Source: Candidatus Heimdallarchaeota archaeon
GTDB taxonomy: Archaea > Asgardarchaeota > Heimdallarchaeia > Heimdallarchaeales > Kariarchaeaceae
Length of the DNA: 64,000 nt
Assembly: GCA_026702845.1 (NCBI GenBank)
Contig: JADCLS010000019.1
Coordinates: 1-64,000, forward strand
Reading direction: 5' to 3'
Shown piece by piece: positions 46,785-55,390 of this stretch. The position numbers and the translations under genes were made by a program. The notes under the pieces are model-generated. The model was given only the letters and a program-made list of their open reading frames with translations, was not told the origin of the DNA and searched no databases. Each line of letters starts with the position of its first letter. The stretch's first letter is position 1.

Positions 46785-47984
46785 ATGGATCATTTTGATT
46801 ATCTGAAAAAGATCTTCTATATCAGTTCCTTGTTTGTATTTCTATACGTACTTTTAACCAGTTTTCTGTTTCCAGATGCATTCAGACAGTATTTTGTTGA
46901 TATGGAGATTTTTGGGATTTATCCCTATTTTCTCTTCTTCTCCCTCATTCTTTTTGCATTTGGGGTACTTTTGGCTTATCGAGCATACAAGTTTGAGTAC
47001 TCATCTCTTCGGATATTAATAACGAGTGTTTTTGCAGGTTCACTTTCCTATTTCTTCGGATTTCTCAACTGGGATCCTACCAGAACATCAAACTATACAC
47101 AAACAAGATTCTATCAGTTACAGGTACTCTTCACTACACTTGCCACATTTCTTCTCTATCTCCATTATGAGCTCAATGACAGAGATCAACCCAAAACCAT
47201 CAATATTGGGATACTCACCTTTCTATTGACCCCATATTCCATTTTCAACCTATATTATTTGATTTTTGATTTCTATCCTGATGGAATGGATGTTTTAGAA
47301 CTAATCACACTTATTATGCTTCAGATTGGTTCTGTTATAGTCTTTCTCGTAATCGCTCTTAATGGATATAGGCTGACCAAGGTGATGATCAGTCACAATA
47401 AGGAAACCAAAACATTAGGTGGTATACAATTTGCAGGTCTTATTGTGTTATTATATAATGTGCTACTGGAGATGCTTGATAATATTCCAGGAGTGAATAT
47501 GTTCAATACAGCACTGTTTATCTTCGCCTTTCTGCTGATAGGCATTCCATTCTATATGGATCCACGTGTATTTGCTGCAGTTCCCATAAATATTCACTTG
47601 ATGGCTATTATTGATAAATCAGGTAGATCTTTGTATTATCTCCCTGTTTCTGATGATTTTGCTGGTGAGAATGAGGAGATTACTTCACAGCTCTTCGCTG
47701 GTTTAACAGTAGCCTTTTCGTCACTTGGTAGAGAGGTGGCCAAGACTAATGAACAGGTAGATTCTCTTAATTTTGGTGATCGATCCATGATCATTGAATA
47801 TATGGATCCATATTATCTTATTCTTGTGGCTGCTCGATCCACTTACTTTCTGCAAAGGGAAATGCGAGAATATCTGATAGAATTAAAGCAACATCACCCA
47901 GTGCCTCCTTTAAGTGATTTCTCACACGAGTTGATGGCCAAATTAAATGAGAAATTCTATCCTTTAATTTCCAGAATCGACTAA
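46785..47984 (+). CDS. 7TM-longin protein, copy 3
   Basis: 399 residues; seven or eight membrane helices (about 8-255), then a soluble domain from LMAIIDKSGRSLYYLPV with EITSQLFAGLTVAFSSLGREV and YYLILVAARSTYFLQREM. Same layout as the proteins at 25930 and 37887 but more divergent (longer linker, SGRSLYYLP in place of DSGISLYSY). ATG start. Proposed as a receptor-like membrane protein with a cytosolic longin/roadblock-like domain. Confidence 0.55.
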   Translation: MDHFDYLKKIFYISSLFVFLYVLLTSFLFPDAFRQYFVDMEIFGIYPYFLFFSLILFAFGVLLAYRAYKFEYSSLRILITSVFAGSLSYFFGFLNWDPTRTSNYTQTRFYQLQVLFTTLATFLLYLHYELNDRDQPKTINIGILTFLLTPYSIFNLYYLIFDFYPDGMDVLELITLIMLQIGSVIVFLVIALNGYRLTKVMISHNKETKTLGGIQFAGLIVLLYNVLLEMLDNIPGVNMFNTALFIFAFLLIGIPFYMDPRVFAAVPINIHLMAIIDKSGRSLYYLPVSDDFAGENEEITSQLFAGLTVAFSSLGREVAKTNEQVDSLNFGDRSMIIEYMDPYYLILVAARSTYFLQREMREYLIELKQHHPVPPLSDFSHELMAKLNEKFYPLISRID

Positions 47985-48041
47985 ATAAATTGAATATGAG
48001 ATACAAACAAAGTATAAAAAGGAACAAGATTACCGATATTC

Positions 48042-48701
48042 ATGGCATTGAACACCGAAGGTGGGATTTGGAAAGAGACTAATCATGGAAAGACCATGTC
48101 TGAAGGTATTCGAAGGCTGATCAAGAAAGATTTTTTTAAAGACAAACAGATACTTGAACTGGGAGGTGGTATTGCTAATCATACTGTGCTGATGCTAACA
48201 AATGATCCAAAATCACTCACAGTAACAGAGATTGCAGAAGATAGAATGCAAAATACTCGAGACAATGTGGCAAGAAGTGGAGTGAAAGGCAATATTGAAT
48301 ATATTATTGCTGATTGGCTGTCTGTGGAAGGATTATACGACATGGTGGTAACCAATCCACCGTACTTTATGTCAGGTAAATTCAATCGACGCTACTTCAT
48401 AGATGAACTCATTTTGAATGCTCATAAACACCTAAAAACAGGTGGTCACCTGCTATTTGTACAGTCCTCCATGGCAGATATTGATACAACCATGAAGCGG
48501 ATGATTGAGAATGGCTTTGAACCTGAGATAATTTTTCAGGATAGCTTTGAATGGAGAGATTACTACTTTGAGGATCCAGCTTTTCTAGAGATGTGTGATG
48601 CCCGTCCATCAAGCTATTTCATCAGAGAGGACAAACGCTGGGAAACTTTATTTGTAGTACTTGGAACATTGAAAGAATTCTTCAGCCCATTCAAGCATTA
48701 A
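48042..48701 (+). CDS. SAM-dependent methyltransferase (PrmC/RsmC-like)
   Basis: 219 residues. Motif I LELGGGIANHTVL, acidic residue in VTEIAED, and catalytic motif IV NPPY in VVTNPPYFMSG, which points to methylation of an amino group (glutamine, guanine or adenine). An extra C-terminal part is family-specific. A TATA box (48011-48020) lies about 26 bp before the ATG, fitting a leaderless transcript. The exact target cannot be assigned. Confidence 0.78.
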   Translation: MALNTEGGIWKETNHGKTMSEGIRRLIKKDFFKDKQILELGGGIANHTVLMLTNDPKSLTVTEIAEDRMQNTRDNVARSGVKGNIEYIIADWLSVEGLYDMVVTNPPYFMSGKFNRRYFIDELILNAHKHLKTGGHLLFVQSSMADIDTTMKRMIENGFEPEIIFQDSFEWRDYYFEDPAFLEMCDARPSSYFIREDKRWETLFVVLGTLKEFFSPFKH

Positions 48702-48802
48702 ATCCAGAGCCAATAAGGTTATCAACAAGATACTGATATTAAGTAACTTAGGATTATTGCCTAGATATATACCTATATAGAGATAATTGCCCACCTAATT
48801 GT

Positions 48803-49228
48803 ATGTTTTATCTACTCATATTTTTACTATCTATGATACTTTTTCATGGAACCATAAGTCTCGTCTATAATGCCACACGACTTAGTAATGACAATTTGAT
48901 GGGGATTGCACAGAAATTGTTTTTACTCAGTCCGGTACTCTTTCTCCTAGGATATTATCTAGCTAGTAAAGATGGTCAGACCCATGCTAAGTGGTATCTA
49001 GCAATATTATTTTATATTCTGATTGAAATCCTCTTAGATTATATCTTGAAAATTGATTTCAGGAGCAAATTGTATCTGCATATCCCCTATAATATTATAT
49101 TGTATTTCGCCTTGGGTAGCATAATTTTTATTGCATTTGAACTTGATACAAGACTGGGATATTTCTCAATTCTTACCACTCTAGTTCTATTAGGTTCTCT
49201 GATTTGGTTAATTATTGAGAAGAAATAA
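48803..49228 (+). CDS. Hypothetical four-helix membrane protein
   Basis: 141 residues, four or five hydrophobic segments covering nearly the entire chain, few charged residues. No family recognised. ATG start. It is convergent with the DUF1801 gene, ending 7 bp from its stop. Confidence 0.5.
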   Translation: MFYLLIFLLSMILFHGTISLVYNATRLSNDNLMGIAQKLFLLSPVLFLLGYYLASKDGQTHAKWYLAILFYILIEILLDYILKIDFRSKLYLHIPYNIILYFALGSIIFIAFELDTRLGYFSILTTLVLLGSLIWLIIEKK

Positions 49229-49235
49229 TCATATT

Positions 49236-49703
49236 CTACTTTTTCTTGCGTCCAGCACTTATCTTAGCATTCTCATATAATGCGATAAATTCATCAACAG
49301 AGGTATGTGCAACAGATTTGGCTATAATCTCCAACGGTAGATGATCTAGTTTTCTGAACCGTACACAGCTCTTTCCCATATCCAGTCGTTTCCCACTCTC
49401 TCTATATTCCTGCACAAACCATGACTGATGCTCAGGATCAGAATAAATTCCATTCATGTACAGTGCCATGTGATTCTTCTGGTTTCCCAATGAGATATAG
49501 GCCAATGGTTGCTTATTATATGTTTCAGGAAATCTTTCAAATGGTACTATATAGCTGATCATGTCATATTGTATCACTTCCTCATATCCATCGGGTAAAT
49601 TGTCTAGGATAATTTGACGTACTATCTCCAAAGTAGTTTTACGTTCTTCAGGTAGGGAATTGAGATATTCATCTACAGTTTTGGCTTTGGTTTGCATTAC
49701 CAA
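49236..49703 (-). CDS. DUF1801-family protein
   Basis: 155 residues. TVDEYLNSLPEERKTTLEIVRQIILDNLPDGYEEVIQYDMISYIVP, then KNHMALYMNG and GKSCVRFRKLDHLP, are the DUF1801 (YdhG/SCO-type) pattern, a small cytosolic fold related to iron-chaperone-like YdhG. The C-terminus is Lys/Arg-rich. Start at the first ATG or at Met3. Function unproven. Confidence 0.75.
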   Translation of the reverse strand: MVMQTKAKTVDEYLNSLPEERKTTLEIVRQIILDNLPDGYEEVIQYDMISYIVPFERFPETYNKQPLAYISLGNQKNHMALYMNGIYSDPEHQSWFVQEYRESGKRLDMGKSCVRFRKLDHLPLEIIAKSVAHTSVDEFIALYENAKISAGRKKK

Positions 49704-50013
49704 TAATAATATTTATTTCCTTAAAATGGTTCTTATAAGGGAATTTATGACATTCAATCTTCCTGTGAGAGTAATATGATTCTAGCTTGAATAAAAAATT
49801 CACTTATTTCAAACATTTTTATGAGAATTTTGAAGATATTAGTAAATTGTATTTCAACTAGAATAATTGTTAAATGAATATCTAATTGATTATAGTTGGT
49901 ATAAAAAACTAGCCAACCTTTATACTTAAATATATATTTGATTAACTAAGTATTACAAAGACCAAGTGCATAGTAAGATAAATTTATATATTTTATTTAT
50001 TATATAAATTATA

Positions 50014-50487
50014 ATGAACACAGAAATTCAATTTGACTGCATTTTGTCAAAGGTTCTTGAGACTGTTGGGTCTGAGATATCAGGTAATTTAGTCGATTGG
50101 TTTTTTGAATTAGATGGTGATTCGATTGAAATTTTTGATTTATCCCAGGATAGTAGAGGGAAGAGCTGGTATTTTGATTATATATTCCTCAAACAAGATG
50201 GTTTGATAAAAATGATGTCCATTATTGCCAAATCAACTGTATTGTCAACAGAACCAAAAATGGATATCTATTTTCCTTCTCCAATTGAAAAACATAGATC
50301 AAAGAATATAGTTAATGTACTGAAAGAACTGTTAAATGATGAATTCCCCAACTCCAAATTTACTTCGTATTTCACAGATGTCTATATCAACCAGTCTCAA
50401 GATACCTTAGCAGATGCATTAGAGCGTACGAGGGATTCAATTAACTTCTCTATCAATTTATCAAGAAGGATGAACTCAATAGCATAG
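50014..50487 (+). CDS. Hypothetical protein
   Basis: 157 residues, cytosolic, not recognised. Mixed alpha/beta sequence with an acidic N-terminal half. A TATA box TTTATATA at 49983-49990 lies 27 bp upstream of the ATG, so a leaderless transcript is likely and the gene is probably real. The upstream gap (49704-50013) is very AT-rich and holds nothing else visible. Confidence 0.5.
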   Translation: MNTEIQFDCILSKVLETVGSEISGNLVDWFFELDGDSIEIFDLSQDSRGKSWYFDYIFLKQDGLIKMMSIIAKSTVLSTEPKMDIYFPSPIEKHRSKNIVNVLKELLNDEFPNSKFTSYFTDVYINQSQDTLADALERTRDSINFSINLSRRMNSIA

Positions 50488-50502
50488 TGAACCAGTATTA
50501 AA

Positions 50503-51834
50503 TTATAATTTGATACGAACATTACAACGATCAGATACTTGCACTTTCAATCCTGTTAGGCCGGTAAAATCTATTATTTCTAGATTATCCATACGTGATA
50601 GATCAGGTACATACTTGATGTTATTATAGGCTAGGTTGAGGTGGCGAAGATGTACTAAGTTACTGAGTATCTCTGGAAGTCTCTCCAATTTGTTGTACCA
50701 TAAATCCAGGACTTCTAGTTTGTGGAACCGGATGATTGTTGTGGGTAATTCTGTCAGCACAAATTTGATATTATCCTCGGAGTTCCATGTCTTCAATTCT
50801 TTGAGCTCTGATAAATATTGAATATTGCGTGGGAGTGAGTTGAGCAATTGTAAAGGCATACGTAATGAATGTACTGATGAGAACTGGCAAAGTGATAGGG
50901 GAAAATACTGAATATTCAACCCTGCAAGATTAATGTGCAGTTGATTATTACTTATACTAATTATTTGTCCAACTTTTCTGAGAGAAAATGATATATTGTT
51001 CAGTCTCATCTCTAGATAAAACCTAAGTAGCTGTTCCTCAGAGATATATTCGAAAAGTTGAGTAGATGATTTGAGGTTACTGAGTTCTAGGATAAAACTA
51101 TTAGCAAGATTTTCATACACCTCATCAGAAATTGACTCAAGTATAGATTGCATATGATTATTAGAAGCATTAAAATACTCATAACTGGGGATTTTAGATA
51201 ATATCGCTCCTGGGATACTATATAGATGATTATTACTAATATCTAGTTTTTTAAGAGGTAATGTTGCTAGATTATCTGGGATTGCCTGCAACTGATTACC
51301 ATTAAAATACAGCACCTCGAGATTATGCATGTTGGAAAGATCAGGGAAATCATTGAGTAAATTATTACCCATATCCAACTCTATTAAATTACTTGCTAAT
51401 TCCAAACCGATGGGTATCTCAATTAATAGGTTATTACTCAAATTCAAACGTTTGAGGTGATAGAAATTTACCAGATTGATGGTTATTACACGGATCTCGT
51501 TCTGCGCAAGGTTCAATACCTCGATCTGCCTTAAATTTTCCATGGACTCAGGAAGTGTGATTAATTCATTTCTGCTGAGATCCAGATGTCTAAGTTTCTT
51601 CAAAACCCCTATATCATCAAATACTTGAGTAATCTTATTTGCATGGAGATCTAGGGATTCAAGCGTAGGGAAGCGAAAGATGGTGATAGGTATTACTGGT
51701 AGCTCGTATCCTGCAAAATAAAAGCCAACTGCTTGCTTATCAATATAATTGAAGTGAGATTGTAACGATCTTTCTGATATGGAGTAACCAAGTAGTCGTA
51801 ATTCAAAATGTAATGATGTTAATCTACTTGGCAT
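50503..51834 (-). CDS. Leucine-rich repeat protein
   Basis: 443 residues. About eight LRRs (residues 60-215) follow the pattern L-x-x-L-D-L-S-x-N-x-L-x-x-L-P, and a second block of about five (300-430) ends the protein. Each block is preceded by a similar segment (LRLLGYSISERSLQSHFNYIDKQAVGFYFAGYEL and MRLNNISFSLRKVGQIISISNNQ), so the protein looks like a tandem duplication of an LRR unit. No signal peptide or membrane helix: a cytosolic protein-binding scaffold. LRR proteins of this type are unusual in archaea but frequent in Asgard genomes. Confidence 0.8.
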   Translation of the reverse strand: MPSRLTSLHFELRLLGYSISERSLQSHFNYIDKQAVGFYFAGYELPVIPITIFRFPTLESLDLHANKITQVFDDIGVLKKLRHLDLSRNELITLPESMENLRQIEVLNLAQNEIRVITINLVNFYHLKRLNLSNNLLIEIPIGLELASNLIELDMGNNLLNDFPDLSNMHNLEVLYFNGNQLQAIPDNLATLPLKKLDISNNHLYSIPGAILSKIPSYEYFNASNNHMQSILESISDEVYENLANSFILELSNLKSSTQLFEYISEEQLLRFYLEMRLNNISFSLRKVGQIISISNNQLHINLAGLNIQYFPLSLCQFSSVHSLRMPLQLLNSLPRNIQYLSELKELKTWNSEDNIKFVLTELPTTIIRFHKLEVLDLWYNKLERLPEILSNLVHLRHLNLAYNNIKYVPDLSRMDNLEIIDFTGLTGLKVQVSDRCNVRIKL

Positions 51835-52703
51835 AATAGTATACAGACATTCACTCCTTATATTCTTTTGTAATCTTTCTATCGCGAATGGGTAATACTG
51901 TATCTGTCAAATATTGGTGTACGGGTTAATATATCATTGTAATGTGCTATTCTAATGATTCATTTTCATTTATCTGTAAAATGAAGGTTCTGAATTCTTG
52001 GTCAATGTACAAATTGAAAATTTGGATTTCTTGAAGATTTAATTTTTGATTTTAAACAGTCTAAGGTAATTTATATTTCAATTTGATTTTTAATATGTGC
52101 AAAGATCCCGTTTTTGTACTTGGCAAAAAAACTTGTAGAAGCTACTGTTTATCTTTTGTATTTTGTTTGTCTGCCTTTCCAAAATGATAAATTTTATACA
52201 ATATGTATTATGTTTGTGTAGTTATTAACTTTTATAAAACAACTATTTTTGATCTATAATTCGAATAGTAAAATAAGATTAGTAATCAAGAATATATTAA
52301 CTAATTGTTCAATTTATCTACGAGTTCATTGAACAGTTGAATATATATTTTGATCTTTTGAAAATTTTTAGAGCCGAATTTGGAAATTAAAGAATCTTTT
52401 AATATCGAACGTTCATTTTACAAAATTCGCTCTTTTTGGGGGTAAAAATACGACCCTTTTAGTATGATTTTTTCCTTCTGAATCCGTATTGGTTGTTGAA
52501 AGGAAGCTCTCTTTCATCAATTGTATATTTTCTATATTTTTTTATTATTTGATACGAAAACAAAATTATTTTCTTTTTTGGAGCAATTTTTCATATATTT
52601 CTGAAATAATTGAATTCTTGTAATATTTAGTATCGAATTACAGTTTCGAGTAATCAAATCAAAAGATAATTATTAAATACTAACGTGAGGGAATCGGCTT
52701 AAC
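51835..52703. promoter_or_regulatory. Long gene-free leader before the cytochrome genes
   Basis: 869 bp without a credible gene on either strand. Near the 3' end, TTATTAAATA (52670-52679) is a likely TATA box about 29 bp from the ATG at 52704. Elsewhere there is a hairpin-like GTTCAA/TTGAAC pair near 52306-52335 and several TATCGAA copies (about 52398, 52631). Such length suggests complex control or a non-coding RNA, but neither is shown. Confidence 0.4.
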
Positions 52704-53813
52704 ATGAAGACTCCCCGAGTTTTATTAGTAATACTTGCTTTGGCTCTATGTGCAAACTTAGCCATGCAAGTCAATTCATATCCGGGTATCAGAAGTGGTG
52801 GTGCAGAATGTTTGGACTGCCATAATGAGCCCATTTCTACAGAATATGATTCAACCACTGAGGCCAATGTCAATTTGGATATCGATGGTGATGATGATGA
52901 CATCTTCTGGGACGATAATGCACGTGCAGCTCTGTACATTCCTATCGGTAACTACCTAGGTGATGGACATGTATTCGAGTTTGTAAGAACTTATTTTGCC
53001 CAGAACTCAACACACGTATTCTTTATGGTACGTGTTCATGACAGTGACTACGATGTTGTTGGTACAGATAACCCCTATTATGGTAGTGCTGATAAGTTAG
53101 CTTTCCTTTGGAATATCAACGCTTCAACCACTGGCCAAGGATTTGGTTCTGGTATGTCTGCTGATATTGAAGAAGGCGAAGCCGTCGATCTTTGGATGTT
53201 CTCCCCTGCTGCCGCAGACAATACCAATGGATCTGATACAGTATACTTTGATGCTGTCACATATGATGGTTCATATGTATCAGGTGCTCAAGCAAATGAT
53301 ACTAACAACGATCTAGAAGCTGCTGTCAAGTACACCACAAATGCACATGGTGGAACCATGGATTACTTCTATGAAATTGTCAGACCATTAACCACAGATG
53401 ATGATACTGATGTACAATTTGATCACAGCGGGTTCTACGAATTTAGTATTGCAGTTTGGGACGAGAGTAATGGGGCATCCCATCACGTCTCATTCTCTCA
53501 CTATCTTTGGGTAACCGAACCTGTAAATGACATAAGTCATGCTCCTTATGACAATGTGGTGACCACCACCACAGAGACTGTTCAAGATGTTGATGAAGAA
53601 GAGGTTGAGGTTGTCGAGACCGTAGATGTCACTGTAACTGTTGATGAAACTGTTGTGACTACCGTCGTAGTTGATGTTGTCGGAGATACAATAACCTCTG
53701 TCATCAATCAAGACAAAGGAGATGAAACAACAACCCCACTGAACTTTGGTTTCTTCCTTATTGGATTGACGCTAGTTTCAGGTGTAATGGTTTACACACG
53801 GAGGAGGTCCTAA
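52704..53813 (+). CDS. Secreted mono-haem cytochrome, ethylbenzene-dehydrogenase-like, copy 1
   Basis: 369 residues. Signal peptide 1-25; a c-type haem motif C36-L-D-C39-H40; then a beta-rich domain (about 55-275) with DDIFWDDNARAALYIPIG, YFAQNSTHVFFMVRVHDSD and ADKLAFLWNINAST, which follow the pattern of the haem-binding gamma subunit of ethylbenzene/dimethylsulfide dehydrogenases. A Val/Thr/Glu-rich stalk leads to a C-terminal membrane helix and RRR tail. It would be an electron-transfer protein tethered outside the membrane. A paralogue follows after 2 nt, with its ribosome binding site in this gene's last codons. Confidence 0.72.
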   Translation: MKTPRVLLVILALALCANLAMQVNSYPGIRSGGAECLDCHNEPISTEYDSTTEANVNLDIDGDDDDIFWDDNARAALYIPIGNYLGDGHVFEFVRTYFAQNSTHVFFMVRVHDSDYDVVGTDNPYYGSADKLAFLWNINASTTGQGFGSGMSADIEEGEAVDLWMFSPAAADNTNGSDTVYFDAVTYDGSYVSGAQANDTNNDLEAAVKYTTNAHGGTMDYFYEIVRPLTTDDDTDVQFDHSGFYEFSIAVWDESNGASHHVSFSHYLWVTEPVNDISHAPYDNVVTTTTETVQDVDEEEVEVVETVDVTVTVDETVVTTVVVDVVGDTITSVINQDKGDETTTPLNFGFFLIGLTLVSGVMVYTRRRS

Positions 53814-53815
53814 AA

Positions 53816-54946
53816 ATGAATAAGAAGATTTTCTACGCAATATTTGCTCTAGCTCTCATTGCTCAGCTCACCCTTCAGGTCAATTCCTATCCAGGAATTA
53901 GAAGTGGAACCGCAGAGTGTATCGATTGCCACAATGAGCCCATATCCACCATGTATGATCCTACTCAGGAGAATGTGAGTGCTACACTCGATGGTAGATA
54001 TGATGAAGTTTTCTATGATGATAACACCTACTCCGCTCTTTACATTCCAGTTGGAAACAACATTGAAACTGAGAGTGGTGAGCACGAGTTCGAGTTCGTC
54101 AGAACCTACTTTGCTCAGAATGGAACACATGTATTCTTTGTTTTCAGACTTCATGACGACAATGGAGAGCTAAACGGTGGAACACAGTTCGATTACTCCT
54201 CCGCTGATAAGTTTGCTATCATGTGGAACATCAATGCTTCAACTACTGGTAAGGGATTCCCCACAACCATGGAGGCTGACTTTGATCTAACCGAGGATGG
54301 TCAAGAAATGGTTGATCTCTGGACCTGGTACCCAACTTGGGAAGAACAAGAAGCTTATGAGACCGACGGTACAAGTACCTTTGAGGGTGTTGTTGAAGAT
54401 GGTTTCTATGGTCCTCACAAAACTGTTGAGGGTATTCCCAGAACAGATTTTGCTAGTTATAAGAACGACCTCGCAGCTGGTGCTCGATACGTTTCTGGAC
54501 GAGGTGGAATGGATCTCTACCTAGAGCTTGCCAGACCACTCGTAACAGATGACGATACTGACATTCAGTTCGATCACACTGGCTTCTATGAGTTCTCAAT
54601 TGCTTTATGGCTCGATGGAGCTGGAGGTGCACACCACGTGTCCTTCCCCCACATGCTATGGGTCACCAATCCTGATAGTCTAGATGCAGGGTATGATGTA
54701 ACCGGTGAGGATACCAAGACTGAGGTCGAGGTTGACTATACCGGCACTGAGACCGTGTATGAGACCGTACAGGAAGAGAACACCGTAGAGGTAACAAACC
54801 AGATCGTTGAGACAGTGTACGCCATTGGTGACACCGTAAACGTAACCGTGAACGAGATTAACTCCGAGGCTCCTCTTGCTGCAGGAATCGTTGGAGCAAC
54901 CCTCACCATCACCGGTATTATGGTTTACTCTCGAAAGAGAAGATAA
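53816..54946 (+). CDS. Secreted mono-haem cytochrome, ethylbenzene-dehydrogenase-like, copy 2
   Basis: 376 residues, clear paralogue of the preceding protein throughout. Signal peptide 1-24; haem motif C35-I-D-C38-H39; DEVFYDDNTYSALYIPVG and YFAQNGTHVFFVFRLHDD repeat the same domain; C-terminal stalk, membrane helix and KRR tail. GGAGGAGGT (53799-53807) is the ribosome binding site. G+C is visibly higher in this gene than in its surroundings, and codon choice is richer in C-ending codons, compatible with high expression. Probably works with copy 1 as a pair. Confidence 0.72.
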   Translation: MNKKIFYAIFALALIAQLTLQVNSYPGIRSGTAECIDCHNEPISTMYDPTQENVSATLDGRYDEVFYDDNTYSALYIPVGNNIETESGEHEFEFVRTYFAQNGTHVFFVFRLHDDNGELNGGTQFDYSSADKFAIMWNINASTTGKGFPTTMEADFDLTEDGQEMVDLWTWYPTWEEQEAYETDGTSTFEGVVEDGFYGPHKTVEGIPRTDFASYKNDLAAGARYVSGRGGMDLYLELARPLVTDDDTDIQFDHTGFYEFSIALWLDGAGGAHHVSFPHMLWVTNPDSLDAGYDVTGEDTKTEVEVDYTGTETVYETVQEENTVEVTNQIVETVYAIGDTVNVTVNEINSEAPLAAGIVGATLTITGIMVYSRKRR

Positions 54947-55390
54947 ATTACTAAAACGATATAATTATTATTAAACTCTACCATATTCTTTTCACACAAT
55001 AAATTAAATATCATTAATAATTTCAAAATCTAATCATGAAATTGTATTCAGTTTCAATAATTCTGAGTAAGATGATCATATTTTAGGCTACATACTCCAA
55101 AATACATAAAGAGTGTCCATTTAAATTGTCAGAAATTCTTGATATCATCTCACAGAAGCAAGTGAAATTGGAAATTTTGTATTACAATATCAAGGCAATT
55201 TCCAGTTCATTTGAATTATGGATCGATCTTGACATTTTCAATTTTTTTTTTAACATAAAGCTAATTTAGTAATTGCATATGCTAGTTTTTGTCAAGATCT
55301 ACATTACTTGAAATTAAATTCTCCTCATAGCATTCTATTAAATAGAAATAAGAAATTTTAAGAATTGAATTATCACTGAGTTACTATCGA
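54947..55390. other. Gene-free AT-rich region
   Basis: 444 bp between the cytochrome pair and the histidine kinase. Short T-runs follow the cytochrome stop and could terminate its transcript. A nine-T run lies near 55243. No gene, operator or repeat could be supported. Confidence 0.35.
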
